Assembly (NCBI RefSeq): GCF_014696675.1
Contig: NZ_JACJQN010000012.1
Coordinates: forward strand, 1-64,000
Length of the DNA: 64,000 nucleotides
Direction of reading: 5' to 3'
Source: Phormidium tenue FACHB-1052
Lineage (GTDB): Bacteria > Cyanobacteriota > Cyanobacteriia > Phormidesmidales > Phormidesmidaceae
Shown here: positions 9,672 through 17,738 of the stretch, one piece after another
Numbering within the stretch: position 1 is the first letter of the stretch
Layout: the number at the start of each line of letters is the position of its first letter
The notes under the pieces: model-generated
What the model was told of the DNA's origin: nothing
Database searches by the model: none
The model's input: only the letters and a program-made list of their open reading frames with translations
Position numbers and translations under genes: made by a program

Positions 9672-9770
9672 AGGGGTAGGGGGAATTCAAAGTTCAAAAT
9701 TAGAAAGGCAAAATTTTGAACTTTGAACTTTGAACTTCCTAACCCCCCACTCCCCACCCTCTACCTCACA
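9670..9770. repeat. G-rich/C-rich inverted repeat with nested TTGAACTTTGAA repeat
   Basis: Immediately after the YihY stop. AAGGGGTAGGGGG (9671-9683) can pair with CCCCCCACTCCCCACCCTCTACC near 9743-9765, and inside this CAAAGTTCAAAATT (9689-9702) pairs with AATTTTGAACTTTG (9713-9726). It is one of several related inverted repeats in this window that lie just downstream of plus-strand genes, and may act as a terminator. Confidence 0.55.
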
Positions 9771-9804
9771 AAATCTCCGTAAAGAACGCCCAGGAGCACG
9801 CCCT

Positions 9805-10359
9805 ATGCCATGGAAAGAACTACTCATCAGCCTCAGCCTGGGCATGCTGGCGGCCTGCGCCCCTCAGGCCCCAGCCACTAGCCCATCGCCTCCGCTCTCG
9901 GCTCAGGAGCGCTTTGGCGAACGCCCCGGCGTCACCGTTCTCGCCGCTGCTCCAGCCTCGGCTGTGCAGGGGCAAACCCTCTACGTGCCGGTGTATTCCG
10001 AAATTTTTGACTCCGAAACCAACCGCGCCTTTCAGCTGACGGTGACTTTAAGTTTGCGCAACAGCGATCGCAACCAGCCCATCGTGCTCACTACGCTGGA
10101 TTACTACAACTCGGGGGGCGATCGCCTCGTCACCTACCTCGATGCCCCCATTCAGCTCGGCCCCCTCGCCTCCACCGAAGTGGTGGTTGACCGCTCCAAC
10201 ACAACCGGCGGCGTCGGGGCTAACTTCATTGTCGAATGGCAATCCGCTGCCCCCGTCAGCGCCCCCGTCGTCGAAGCGGTGATGATCAGCACCGCCTCCC
10301 AACAGGGCATGTCCTTTGTCAGCCCCGCCCGCGTAATTGAAGACTTGCCAGCGCAGTAA
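9805..10359 (+). CDS. DUF3124 lipoprotein
   Basis: 184 residues. The N-terminus is a lipoprotein signal (LLISLSLGMLAAC, lipidated Cys18), followed by a Pro/Ser/Ala-rich linker and then the DUF3124 domain from about residue 50 (YVPVYSEIFDSETNRAFQLT, later DYYNSGGDRLV and NFIVEWQSA). This predicts a small beta-rich domain anchored on the periplasmic side of a membrane; its function is unknown. The ATG at 9805 is preceded by AGGAG (9792-9796); the longer TTG-started frame from 9730 runs through a repeat and is rejected. The next gene follows closely but shows no clear link. Confidence 0.8.
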   Translation: MPWKELLISLSLGMLAACAPQAPATSPSPPLSAQERFGERPGVTVLAAAPASAVQGQTLYVPVYSEIFDSETNRAFQLTVTLSLRNSDRNQPIVLTTLDYYNSGGDRLVTYLDAPIQLGPLASTEVVVDRSNTTGGVGANFIVEWQSAAPVSAPVVEAVMISTASQQGMSFVSPARVIEDLPAQ

Positions 10360-10403
10360 CCTGAGCTAGCCCACCACCGACCCTAACACCAAGATCTCTA
10401 GCC

Positions 10404-10913
10404 ATGCTAACCATACGGTGCCAACTCACTGCCGACGACTACGTTAAAGCTCAGTATTTACACATTCGACCTAGCCCCTGGGTTAAGTACCTGGCCCTTG
10501 GTTTGCTGGGGCTGAGTCTTGTCGTGTTAGTCAGTGGCACCCTTTCCCCCTTTCTACTCACTAATCTTTTAATTGCGGCTTTACCCATTTTGTTTTTCGC
10601 AATTATCTATGGGTTTATCTTGGTGGTCATTGTGCCTAGCAAAACTCGTCGGGTCTTTGCCCAGCAAAAGTCTCTCCAGGCTCAGTACGAGATTGTGATT
10701 TCTCCAGACACCATTGAAACGACTTCAGAACAGGGCACCTCCAGGATGGCGATCGCCGATTTTTACAAATACAAAGTCGGCAAAGATTTAGTGCTTTTGT
10801 ATCAATCTCAGGCGCTCTTTCACATGTTTCCGCGTCGTGTTTTTGACTCCGAGACAGACTTCAAGCAGTTTCTAACCTATCTCGAAGCCAACCTAGGTCA
10901 TCCCCGCAATTAA
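10404..10913 (+). CDS. YcxB-like membrane protein
   Basis: 169 residues. It begins with TIRCQLTADDYVKAQYLHIR, then two transmembrane helices at about 27-75, and a C-terminal soluble beta-rich domain with TIETTSEQGTSRMAIADFYK, the pattern seen in YcxB-like proteins (a short domain with Ile/Thr-rich strands after a helical hairpin). Function is unknown; it is likely a cytoplasmic domain tethered to the inner membrane. The start ATG has no strong SD. It lies between a DUF3124 lipoprotein and threonine aldolase, all on the same strand, with gaps of 44 and 70 bases. Confidence 0.65.
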   Translation: MLTIRCQLTADDYVKAQYLHIRPSPWVKYLALGLLGLSLVVLVSGTLSPFLLTNLLIAALPILFFAIIYGFILVVIVPSKTRRVFAQQKSLQAQYEIVISPDTIETTSEQGTSRMAIADFYKYKVGKDLVLLYQSQALFHMFPRRVFDSETDFKQFLTYLEANLGHPRN

Positions 10914-10983
10914 GTCAGCGCAATTTAGTCAAGGAGCGGCCCGGCATAATAGGTCTAGCTCTACTCCTACCCCATTTCCCGCC

Positions 10984-12042
10984 ATGGCTACTATTCACCC
11001 CTCCATTGACTTTCGCTCCGACACCGTCACCTGGCCCACCCCCGCCATGGTCGAGGCCATGGCCACCGCCGAACTGGGGGATGACGTCTACGGCGAAGAC
11101 CCCACCGTCAACGAGCTAGAGGCCCTGGCCGCCAGTCTGCTGGGCAAAGAGGCGGGGCTGTTTGTCACCAGCGGCACCCAAGGCAACCTGATCGCCGCCC
11201 TCACCCACGCCCAGCGCGGCGACGAAGCCATCCTCGGCGAAGACGCCCACACCTTCTGCTGGGAGGCCGGGGGCATCACCGTACTGGGCGGCATCACCCC
11301 TCGCCCGCTACCCACCGACAGCCGGGGCCGCATGGCGATCGATCAGATCAAATCGGCCATTCGCGTGGATAATCCACACCTGCCCCATAGCCGCCTGGTG
11401 CTGCTCGAAAACAGCTCCGGCGGCAACAACGGCGCGGCGATCGAGCCTGAGTATTTCGCGGCGATCGGCACCCTGGCCCAGACGCATCAGCTCAAGGTGC
11501 ATCTGGATGGGGCGCGCCTATTCAACGCTGTCACCGCCCTGGGGGTTGACCCAACTGCCGTTACCACCCATGTCGATTCGGTGAGCGTGTGCCTCAGCAA
11601 GGGGCTGTGCGCCCCGGTCGGCTCTCTCCTGGTGGGCAGCGAGGCGTTTATTCACCAGGCTCGCCGCCACCGCAAGCTGCTGGGCGGCGGCATGCGCCAG
11701 GCGGGTGGGCTAGCGGCAGCGGGCATCATTGCCCTCAAGACCATGACCCAGCGGTTGCAGACCGACCACGACAACGCCCAGGCTCTGGCCCAGGGGTTAG
11801 CGACCATCCCTGGCATTGAGCTTGACCCGATGCTGGTCGAAACCAACATGGTGTTTTTTGATCTGGCCGAGGGGATGGCGATTTCTCCAGAAGACTTGAT
11901 CAAAGCGCTGAAGCTCGAGTACGGGTTACACATTGGCGGCTATGGCGATCGCCGTCTGCGGGCCGTCACCCACTATTGGATTGAGCCAGCCCAGGTCGAG
12001 CGGCTGATAGCGGCCCTGCGCACCATTCTGACCCGGCATTAA
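10984..12042 (+). CDS. ltaE: Low-specificity L-threonine aldolase
   Basis: 352-residue PLP enzyme (fold type I) that cleaves L-threonine and L-allo-threonine to glycine and acetaldehyde. Visible family features: DFRSDTVTWPTPAM at the start, GDDVYGEDPTVNELE at about 32-46, the PLP-contacting aspartate in HLDGARLFNA (173-182), and the Schiff-base lysine K206 in SVCLSKGLCAPVGS. The usual ENTH..GG loop is replaced by ENSSGGNNG, a small deviation. Length is normal. It is probably transcribed alone from a promoter containing CATAAT about 35 bases upstream. No glycine metabolism genes are adjacent. Confidence 0.9.
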   Translation: MATIHPSIDFRSDTVTWPTPAMVEAMATAELGDDVYGEDPTVNELEALAASLLGKEAGLFVTSGTQGNLIAALTHAQRGDEAILGEDAHTFCWEAGGITVLGGITPRPLPTDSRGRMAIDQIKSAIRVDNPHLPHSRLVLLENSSGGNNGAAIEPEYFAAIGTLAQTHQLKVHLDGARLFNAVTALGVDPTAVTTHVDSVSVCLSKGLCAPVGSLLVGSEAFIHQARRHRKLLGGGMRQAGGLAAAGIIALKTMTQRLQTDHDNAQALAQGLATIPGIELDPMLVETNMVFFDLAEGMAISPEDLIKALKLEYGLHIGGYGDRRLRAVTHYWIEPAQVERLIAALRTILTRH

Positions 12043-12221
12043 TTTCAACCGCAGGACAATAGGCAGCGAGGGTGTAGGGTTTAAGGAGCGTAACGCAGCC
12101 ACCCGCTGACTTTGGCTCTGGAGGAATCTAGCTACGGCGATCGCGCTGCTGGTTGCGCTACACCCCAGACCTGGCTAAACTTAGCCCAGCAAACTGACCC
12201 ACCCCTCTTAACCGGCCCCCT

Positions 12222-12842
12222 ATGGAATGGCATGTGACCGATGCCCAAAGCCTGCGCGTGATTGACTCCGAAATTGGCGACCACAGCTTCTCGCCGTCGG
12301 AATACGAAATTGTGCGCCGGGTAATCTATGCCACCGCCGACTTTGCCTTCAAAGATCTCATTCATTTCTCTGACCAGGCGTTGCAGTCAGGGGCCGCAGC
12401 CCTGGCGGCCCGCACCACCATCATTGTCGATGTGCCCATGGTGCAGGTGGGCATTACGCCCTGCATTCAAAACACCTTTGCCAACCCAGTCTATTGCAGT
12501 ATGGACGCCCTGACCCGCCCCCAGAAAGGCAAAAGCCAGGCTTCATGGGGGGTAGAAACCCTGGCCCAGCGCTACCCCGAAGGCATTTTTGTGATCGGAG
12601 CTTCTGAAGCGGCCCTGTCTACCCTAGTAGATCTAATCGACGCCGAAAAGGTGCGTCCAGCCCTAGTGGTAGCCACCCCCGCCGGATTCATCGAAACCGC
12701 CGTGCTCAAAGCCCGTCTGCAAGACACTATGGTGCCCCACGTCAGCATCAATGGTCGCAAAGGCAGCGCTGTGGTGGCCGCTGCGATCGTTAATGGCCTA
12801 GTGGACTTAGCCTGGCAGGCCTACGGCAAAGAGAATCCTTAG
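12222..12842 (+). CDS. cobH: Precorrin-8X methylmutase (CobH/CbiC family), key His replaced
   Basis: 206 residues, the normal length. The enzyme moves the methyl group from C-11 to C-12 of the corrin ring to make hydrogenobyrinate (or cobyrinate) in cobalamin synthesis. Family blocks seen: EIGDHSFSPSEYEIVRRVIY, ATADFAFKDLIHFSDQAL, AARTTIIVDVPMVQVGI and PVGFIE-type loop (TPAGFIETAVLK). At residue 36 the family normally has His (VIHATADF-type); here the codon is TAT, giving Tyr. This His is considered important for proton transfer, so activity may be altered. No cobalamin riboswitch was recognised in the 180-base leader and no other cob genes are adjacent, as is common in cyanobacteria. Confidence 0.88.
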   Translation: MEWHVTDAQSLRVIDSEIGDHSFSPSEYEIVRRVIYATADFAFKDLIHFSDQALQSGAAALAARTTIIVDVPMVQVGITPCIQNTFANPVYCSMDALTRPQKGKSQASWGVETLAQRYPEGIFVIGASEAALSTLVDLIDAEKVRPALVVATPAGFIETAVLKARLQDTMVPHVSINGRKGSAVVAAAIVNGLVDLAWQAYGKENP

Positions 12843-12867
12843 GGGTCTGTAGTAGCTTTTGGGCCTA

Positions 12868-12929
12868 AGGTATAGGGTTCAAGGTGCAAAGGAATAAGCT
12901 TAGACCCGACACCTTGAACCCCATACCCT
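12868..12929. repeat. Inverted repeat after cobH
   Basis: AGGTATAGGGTTCAAGGTG (12868-12886) pairs with CACCTTGAACCCCATACCCT (12910-12929) with one mismatch and one extra base, enclosing about 23 bases. It lies between the convergent cobH and pentapeptide genes, and could terminate both. It belongs to the same loose class of G-rich/C-rich palindromes seen after other genes in this window. Confidence 0.55.
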
Positions 12930-12958
12930 ACCTACTCAACTTTCCTAAACACCGCCAT

Positions 12959-13513
12959 TTAACAGTCGCGGTTTTCGATCGCCCCATCGGGCATAGTGGT
13001 ATTGCAAAATCGCACCATGCTGCGATTGACGCCGCGCAGATTAGCGCCCTTGAGGTTGGCCCCCTCCATATTGGCGGTACCGAGGATAACGCTGAGCATG
13101 ACGGCACCGCTCAGATTGGCATCGGTGAGGTCAGCGTCGGTGAGGTTAGCCTGGGTCATCTCCACGTTAGACAGATCGGCCCCGGAGAGGTTGGCATCGG
13201 GCAAGTTGGCCCCGTTCATTTGAGCCCCAGCTAGGTTGGCACCGCTGAGATTAGCCCCTTCCATGTCGCTGAGCATGAGGTTGGCGTTGCTCAGGTCGGC
13301 TCCGGCCAAGTTGGCTCCAGTGAGCACCGCAATTTTGAGGTTGGCCCCGGCCAGGTCGGCATTGCTCAGCTCGGCCTCATTGAGAATGCACACCTGGCAC
13401 TTTTTGGTGTCGAGCAGCTTTTGCACATCGTCGGGAATGGCGGCTTCGGCGGGGGCAAAGCTCAGGCTCCAGAACATGAGGGCAAGGGCCAGCATGGCTG
13501 TCAAGCGTTTCAT
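12959..13513 (-). CDS. Secreted pentapeptide-repeat protein
   Basis: 184 residues. It has a signal peptide (KRLTAMLALALMFWSLSFAP, cleavage after AEA), then KKCQVCILNEAELSNADL with a CxxC, then about 20 tandem A(N/D)LxX pentapeptides from about residue 45 to 165, forming a right-handed quadrilateral beta-helix. The end (FCNTTMPDGAIENRDC) is the usual cap of cyanobacterial members. Likely periplasmic or thylakoid-lumenal; function unknown. The ATG at 13513 was chosen because it starts the signal peptide; the frame is open a further 123 codons upstream, but that part overlaps the neighbouring gene and lacks protein character. Confidence 0.85.
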   Translation of the reverse strand: MKRLTAMLALALMFWSLSFAPAEAAIPDDVQKLLDTKKCQVCILNEAELSNADLAGANLKIAVLTGANLAGADLSNANLMLSDMEGANLSGANLAGAQMNGANLPDANLSGADLSNVEMTQANLTDADLTDANLSGAVMLSVILGTANMEGANLKGANLRGVNRSMVRFCNTTMPDGAIENRDC

Positions 13514-13616
13514 AGTCAGCAACAATCCTGTAAGGCGGGTCTTGGTTATTCTCCCATTCAATGGGATACCTGAGGGGGATACCTGGGGGCAACCGGAGCG
13601 GCTAAGCGATCGCCCT

Positions 13617-14330
13617 TTAAAGGGCTGATTCCCCCGAGGGAACGCCTTGCGATCGCCCCAGCCAAAACAGCTCGGGCTCAGGGTTGTGGCGGCAGGGGGG
13701 CCAGTAGCGCAGCGCGTCGGCATCGAGCTGGGGGGGCGGCATCGGCAGGTCTTGGGCCAAGCAGAGATGGGCGATCGCGCGGCTAAACTCAACGCCGTGT
13801 CCTGGCATTCTCGCAATGCCGTGGGCCAGCTCGTGGGCCACCAGCCCCGGCCAGTCGGCGGGCACAATGCGGCCCGCGTCAACCATCAGCGTAATGGGGG
13901 CGGGGCGATTCTCCCCCAGAGCTTGGCTTGGCTTATCACAACAAAACCCATCGACCCCGGCCTGGGGCGCGATCGGGGCCGCAAAAACTTGCATGTCAGG
14001 GCACAAGACTGGCTCAAAACACCCCAGCAGATCGTTCAAAATGGCGTTGAGCTGCTGGTTGACCCGGTGAATGTGCTGACCAATCCAGGTGAGGGCTTCG
14101 CCAGGGGGGTCGGCTACATGGGCTAGGGCAATCCAGCGGGGTTCGACCGACAGATCGCGCAGCATGCCTAGGTATCGTATAGCGCGCACCACGGGGTCAG
14201 CGCCGCTGGCAGGGGCCTGCTGCCAATAGGTAGCCTGGTGCTGTCGATCAAAGAAAGCATCGTTGGAACCTGGCTGGAACGGAGGATCGCTCCGATTCGG
14301 TTCCCGCTCGCGTTGCGAATCGCTGACCAT
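13617..14330 (-). CDS. Hypothetical protein with zincin-like HExxH motif
   Basis: 237 residues, not assigned to a named family. A HELAH motif is at 166-170 in a Leu/Val-rich helix, and GHGVEF (177-182) supplies a further His (178) about eight residues later, an arrangement like SprT/WSS1-type zinc metalloproteases (HExxH then HGxEF). The first 60 residues are polar and Pro/Gln-rich. No signal peptide is seen. A peptidase function is plausible from the motif but unproven. It is transcribed in the same direction as the pentapeptide gene, with a gap of about 100 bases. Confidence 0.65.
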   Translation of the reverse strand: MVSDSQREREPNRSDPPFQPGSNDAFFDRQHQATYWQQAPASGADPVVRAIRYLGMLRDLSVEPRWIALAHVADPPGEALTWIGQHIHRVNQQLNAILNDLLGCFEPVLCPDMQVFAAPIAPQAGVDGFCCDKPSQALGENRPAPITLMVDAGRIVPADWPGLVAHELAHGIARMPGHGVEFSRAIAHLCLAQDLPMPPPQLDADALRYWPPCRHNPEPELFWLGRSQGVPSGESAL

Positions 14331-14607
14331 GGGGAATAATTGAAGACCGAAGCAGTAGGCAAAATTTTCCCACAGGATCTCGGCGATCGGTCAGCGACGA
14401 ACACTTTAAAACCGCTATTTTAGTTAGGCTAAATAAGAATCCGAAGCAATAGTTTCGGCGTTGCTATCCCCCTGACAGACCGGCTCTAGACCCAAAATCT
14501 ATCCGAATAGCAGCCTTCGAAGCACAAAAATTTCCTCCGTCAACGGGGCAAAGTTATATATTTAATAAAGAACCTTTGGTAAAACGCAGCACTCCTCCCC
14601 ACGATTC

Positions 14608-15345
14608 ATGGTTGCCACTCCCAGTCTCAGCACCTTTAGCCAGCGCCCCCGCAACGGGGATGCGGAATCGCTGAGAAAAATTTTTGCCGCTGTAGACGCA
14701 ACCAGTTGCCCCTATACCTACAACTTTCACATGCACACCGCTTGCTCCGACGGCAAGCTCACCCCCGCTGGCCTGATGGAGCAGGTGGTCGATATTGGCC
14801 TCAGCGCCTTTGCCATCACCGATCACCACACCGTCAAGGGCTACCAACAGGCCAAAGCCTGGCTGGAAGATTGGCAGTGGCGTCACCCCACGTCTCTCCG
14901 CAGCCGTCAGCGAGGCAAGGGCGGAGCGGTGCCCCGGCTGTTTACCGGCGTAGAAATTACCGCCATCTTGGCAGACACCGAAGTGCATGTTTTGGGCTAC
15001 GGCTTTACGCCCAGCCACGATGCGATCGAACCCTATTTGCGGGGCTATGCACCCCGAGGTGAAACCAAACTCGCGGCGGCGGTCATTGCGGCGATTCAGG
15101 CGGCGGGGGGCATTGCGGTGCTGGCCCACCCCGCCCGCTACCGCACCTCGGCTAAAACCCTGGTGCCCATCGCGGCGGCCCTCGGCATAGACGGGGTCGA
15201 AACCTACTACGCCTACGCCAACCCCGAACACTGGACACCCTGCCCTCGCCACACGCCCACCGTCGAGCAACTGGCCCAAGACCACAGCCTGCTGACGACC
15301 TGCGGCACCGACACCCACGGGCCTAGTCTGCTGCGGCGACTGTAG
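14608..15345 (+). CDS. PHP-domain phosphoesterase
   Basis: 245 residues. All polymerase-and-histidinol-phosphatase motifs are visible: HMHTACSDG (41-49), FAITDHHTVKGY, a glutamate in GVEITA, VLAHPARYR and the final CGTDTHGPS. These residues coordinate a three-metal cluster and predict hydrolysis of a phosphate ester. Related proteins act on 3',5'-bisphosphonucleosides or ribose phosphates (RNase AM/TrpH-like), but the substrate is inferred only. The N-terminal 35 residues precede the domain. The ATG is followed immediately by a normal reading frame; the long antisense open frame across it is a GC artefact. Confidence 0.85.
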   Translation: MVATPSLSTFSQRPRNGDAESLRKIFAAVDATSCPYTYNFHMHTACSDGKLTPAGLMEQVVDIGLSAFAITDHHTVKGYQQAKAWLEDWQWRHPTSLRSRQRGKGGAVPRLFTGVEITAILADTEVHVLGYGFTPSHDAIEPYLRGYAPRGETKLAAAVIAAIQAAGGIAVLAHPARYRTSAKTLVPIAAALGIDGVETYYAYANPEHWTPCPRHTPTVEQLAQDHSLLTTCGTDTHGPSLLRRL

Positions 15346-15425
15346 CGTTCTAGGGTCACCTACTTTCGTGGCGCAACGGCAACTGGCGGTCACAGCCTGG
15401 GGAATGCTCTCTGGGCGCTCGCCAA

Positions 15426-16037
15426 CTACCGCCGAAACACAAACAAGTTACCTGTAGCACCACGCCCAAACCGCAGATCTTCGTCCAGATAGGACGTGAT
15501 CCACAGCGCCTCTTGGCGAAGAAATTCGAGCACCGGCACAGTAATTTGGGGCAGGTGCAGCCCGGCGATGCCCAGCAAGCGGGTAGCTTGCACCGTAAAG
15601 GCCCCAAAGCTAACGCGGGCGCTCTCGCCTTCTTCGTAGGGATTCCAAACCCCCTGGGCGGTGGCGGTGAGTTCGCCAAACAAGGGTAGCGATAGCACAG
15701 CGCCATTTTCGGTGGCGATGCCAGCCCCGGTGCCCTCGGAGTCGGTCAGCCGCTGCCAGACGCGCTGAATGCTGACCGGCAAGGGAAACTGCCGCCCCAG
15801 CCGTCGCGTGACCACGGTACCCCGCGAGGCATAGACCAACGCCCATGAGCCCAGGAGCATGGGCCAGTGTTCCTGACGTAGGGGCTGGTCAATGGGGTTC
15901 AGGGTTTCCAGTTCGCAGATGATTTGGTCAATGGCGGGATGCTCTACGGGCAAGATAGCATCTTCGATTTCTAAAGCATTGATGCTCTGGAGCAGCTGAG
16001 TTTTAAGCTGATGGCGGCGAGTCTGAAGAGGAGTCAT
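15426..16037 (-). CDS. PAP/fibrillin family protein
   Basis: 203 residues. The family is the plastid lipid-associated protein/fibrillin group, lipocalin-like proteins associated with thylakoid membranes and plastoglobule-type lipid bodies. Typical points: an N-terminal helix region with LLQSINALEIED, ALVYASRGTVVT, the VQRVWQRL-like central part and a C-terminal YLDEDLRFGRGATGNLFVFR signature. A second member lies at 43236-43829 and ends in the same way (YLDDDLRIGRGNQGSLFVLQ). Role in photoprotection or lipid handling is inferred from the family. Confidence 0.82.
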   Translation of the reverse strand: MTPLQTRRHQLKTQLLQSINALEIEDAILPVEHPAIDQIICELETLNPIDQPLRQEHWPMLLGSWALVYASRGTVVTRRLGRQFPLPVSIQRVWQRLTDSEGTGAGIATENGAVLSLPLFGELTATAQGVWNPYEEGESARVSFGAFTVQATRLLGIAGLHLPQITVPVLEFLRQEALWITSYLDEDLRFGRGATGNLFVFRR

Positions 16038-16101
16038 TGCAGCAGGAACATGAAGGGAGCGGGGAACCTAACCTAGGCTGAGCTTAGGATACCCGGTGAA
16101 G

Positions 16102-17475
16102 TCAAACAGGCTTCTCCAACGGTAGCGGCAGATTGCGAATTGAGAAATCGAGCAGCTCCATGGGGTGAAAGAGCGGCACCGCTCTTGCCTGCCCAGCCAT
16201 GTGCTGCTGAATTTGCAGCGAGCAGCCAGGATTGGAAGAGGCCACCAAAGTCGCGCCAGTGTTCAACAAATTTTTTACCTTCATCTGGCCTAGCTCTGCC
16301 GCCACGTCGGGGTGCAGCATGTTGTAGACTCCGGCACTGCCGCAGCAGAGGGCCGCATCAATGGGTTCCCGCAGGATGACGCCGGGGATTTGCTTGAGCA
16401 GTTGGCGGGGCTGAAGGCTGATTTTTTGGCCGTGGAGCAGGTGGCAGGCATCTTGATAGACGATGGGCAGAGCACCTGAGGTGATGGGGTGCAGTGGCGT
16501 TGTCAGCCCCACCTGAGCGAGAAATTCCTGCACGTCGCGGACTTTGGCTACAAAGGCTTGGGCGCGATCGCGATACTCCGGGTCATCCTGCAAGATGTGG
16601 TGGTACTCCTTCAGGGTATGGCCGCAGCCCGCCGCGTTGATCACCACGTAATCGACCTCGGCCGCCTCAAAGCAGTCGATCATGCGGCGGGCCAGCGCCT
16701 GGGCCTGGGCCGCTTGCCCCTGGTGGGCGGGCAGCGCCGCACAGCACCCCTGCTCGTGGGGAATCACCACCTCGCAACCGTTGGCGCTGAGCACTCGCGC
16801 CGTCGCCGCATTCACGTCTGAGAAAAATACGCGCTGCACACAGCCCAGCACCATACCCACCCGGTAGCGCTGAGTGCCCACCGCCGGAATCAGTTCGGGC
16901 AGGTCATCTTGAAAGCTCTCCGCGGTGATTGGGGGCAGCAGCGATTCCATGGCCGCCAGGCTGGGGGACAGTTTGGCCAGCAGCCCGGTTTTCTGCACCA
17001 GCTGAGAAATCCCCAGCTTTTGGTAAAGGTACAGGGGACCGGCCATTGCCCGCAGCCGGGTGGGGTAGGGGAAGAGGCTGAAGATCAGCAATCGCACCAA
17101 CCGTTCTGGCAGCGATCGCTCATGGTTGCGCTCCACCTGGGGTCGCACCGCCGCAATCAGCTGGTCATATTGCACCCCGGAAGGGCAGGCGGTGGTGCAG
17201 GCCAGGCAGCCCAGGCAGGAGTCAAAATGCTTCGCCGAGGTGGCCGACAGAGGCGCTTCGCCCGTGTTGATGGCGTCCATTAAATAAATGCGGCCTCGGG
17301 GGGAGTCCATTTCGGTGCCGAGCACGCGGTAGCTGGGGCAGGTGGTGAGGCAAAACCCGCAGTGCACACAGGCATCAATCAGCTTGGGGTCAGGGGGGTG
17401 TTGGGCATCAAACCCGTCAGCAACACTGGCAGCGGTGGGCCAAGCGGCGGGCGCTGAAGACTCTGAGGTCGGCAT
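16102..17475 (-). CDS. glcF: Glycolate oxidase Fe-S subunit (GlcF)-like protein
   Basis: 457 residues. Two 4Fe-4S motifs lie in the N-terminal ferredoxin-like part (CVHCGFCLTTCPSYR and CLGCLACTTACPSG), followed by two cysteine-rich CCG domains (GCVQRVFF ... EQGCCAALPAHQG, and DACHLLHGQ ... CCGSAGVYN). This matches GlcF, the electron-transfer subunit of glycolate dehydrogenase in photorespiration; related heterodisulfide reductase-like subunits share this layout. No glcD or glcE gene is next to it, so the partner is encoded elsewhere. The ATG at 17475 is preferred over the upstream frame start at 17520, which adds 15 non-conserved residues. Confidence 0.85.
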   Translation of the reverse strand: MPTSESSAPAAWPTAASVADGFDAQHPPDPKLIDACVHCGFCLTTCPSYRVLGTEMDSPRGRIYLMDAINTGEAPLSATSAKHFDSCLGCLACTTACPSGVQYDQLIAAVRPQVERNHERSLPERLVRLLIFSLFPYPTRLRAMAGPLYLYQKLGISQLVQKTGLLAKLSPSLAAMESLLPPITAESFQDDLPELIPAVGTQRYRVGMVLGCVQRVFFSDVNAATARVLSANGCEVVIPHEQGCCAALPAHQGQAAQAQALARRMIDCFEAAEVDYVVINAAGCGHTLKEYHHILQDDPEYRDRAQAFVAKVRDVQEFLAQVGLTTPLHPITSGALPIVYQDACHLLHGQKISLQPRQLLKQIPGVILREPIDAALCCGSAGVYNMLHPDVAAELGQMKVKNLLNTGATLVASSNPGCSLQIQQHMAGQARAVPLFHPMELLDFSIRNLPLPLEKPV

Positions 17476-17597
17476 GGAAACGTGGGTAAGGGGTGCTTTC
17501 AGCCTAGCGCGATTGCCCACCGAATAACCCTAGGGCAGCGAAGATCCCGCAATGATGAGCGTAGGGATAGGCTTAGGATATCGGGTGAGAGATCTCT

Positions 17598-17713
17598 CAG
17601 ATTTCTTCTAGGGAAATTGCCTTAAAAAGCCCTTTCAAAAAGGGGCAGACCTTTGGAGATCCACCAGATTTCTGCTACAGGAATTGCCTTGAAAAGCCCC
17701 CTAGAGCGGGGGC
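17598..17713 (-). terminator. Tandem repeated terminator-like hairpins
   Basis: Two 35-base near-copies (17598-17632 and 17665-17699, both reading CAGATTTCT...AATTGCCTT.AAAAGCCC) are each followed by a G/C-rich arm. The second forms GCCCCC/GGGGGC (17696-17701 with 17708-17713), and on the minus strand it is followed by TTTTCAAGG. This suits termination of the FMN reductase gene that ends at 17739. The duplicated unit with a 67-base period suggests a small mobile or recombining repeat. Confidence 0.6.
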
Positions 17714-17738
17714 AAGCATGGTAACTAGAAGCCTAGGC

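Noticed and set aside
12043-12221. Cobalamin riboswitch in front of cobH
   Set aside because: No B12-box-like conserved core could be found in the 180-base leader.
12884-13628. Two long plus-strand open frames opposite the pentapeptide-repeat gene
   Set aside because: They are mirrors of the repetitive A(N/D)LxX coding sequence; the minus strand has a signal peptide and clear family repeats.
14554-15393. 279-codon minus-strand open frame over the PHP gene
   Set aside because: High-GC antisense artefact; the plus strand carries all PHP metal motifs.
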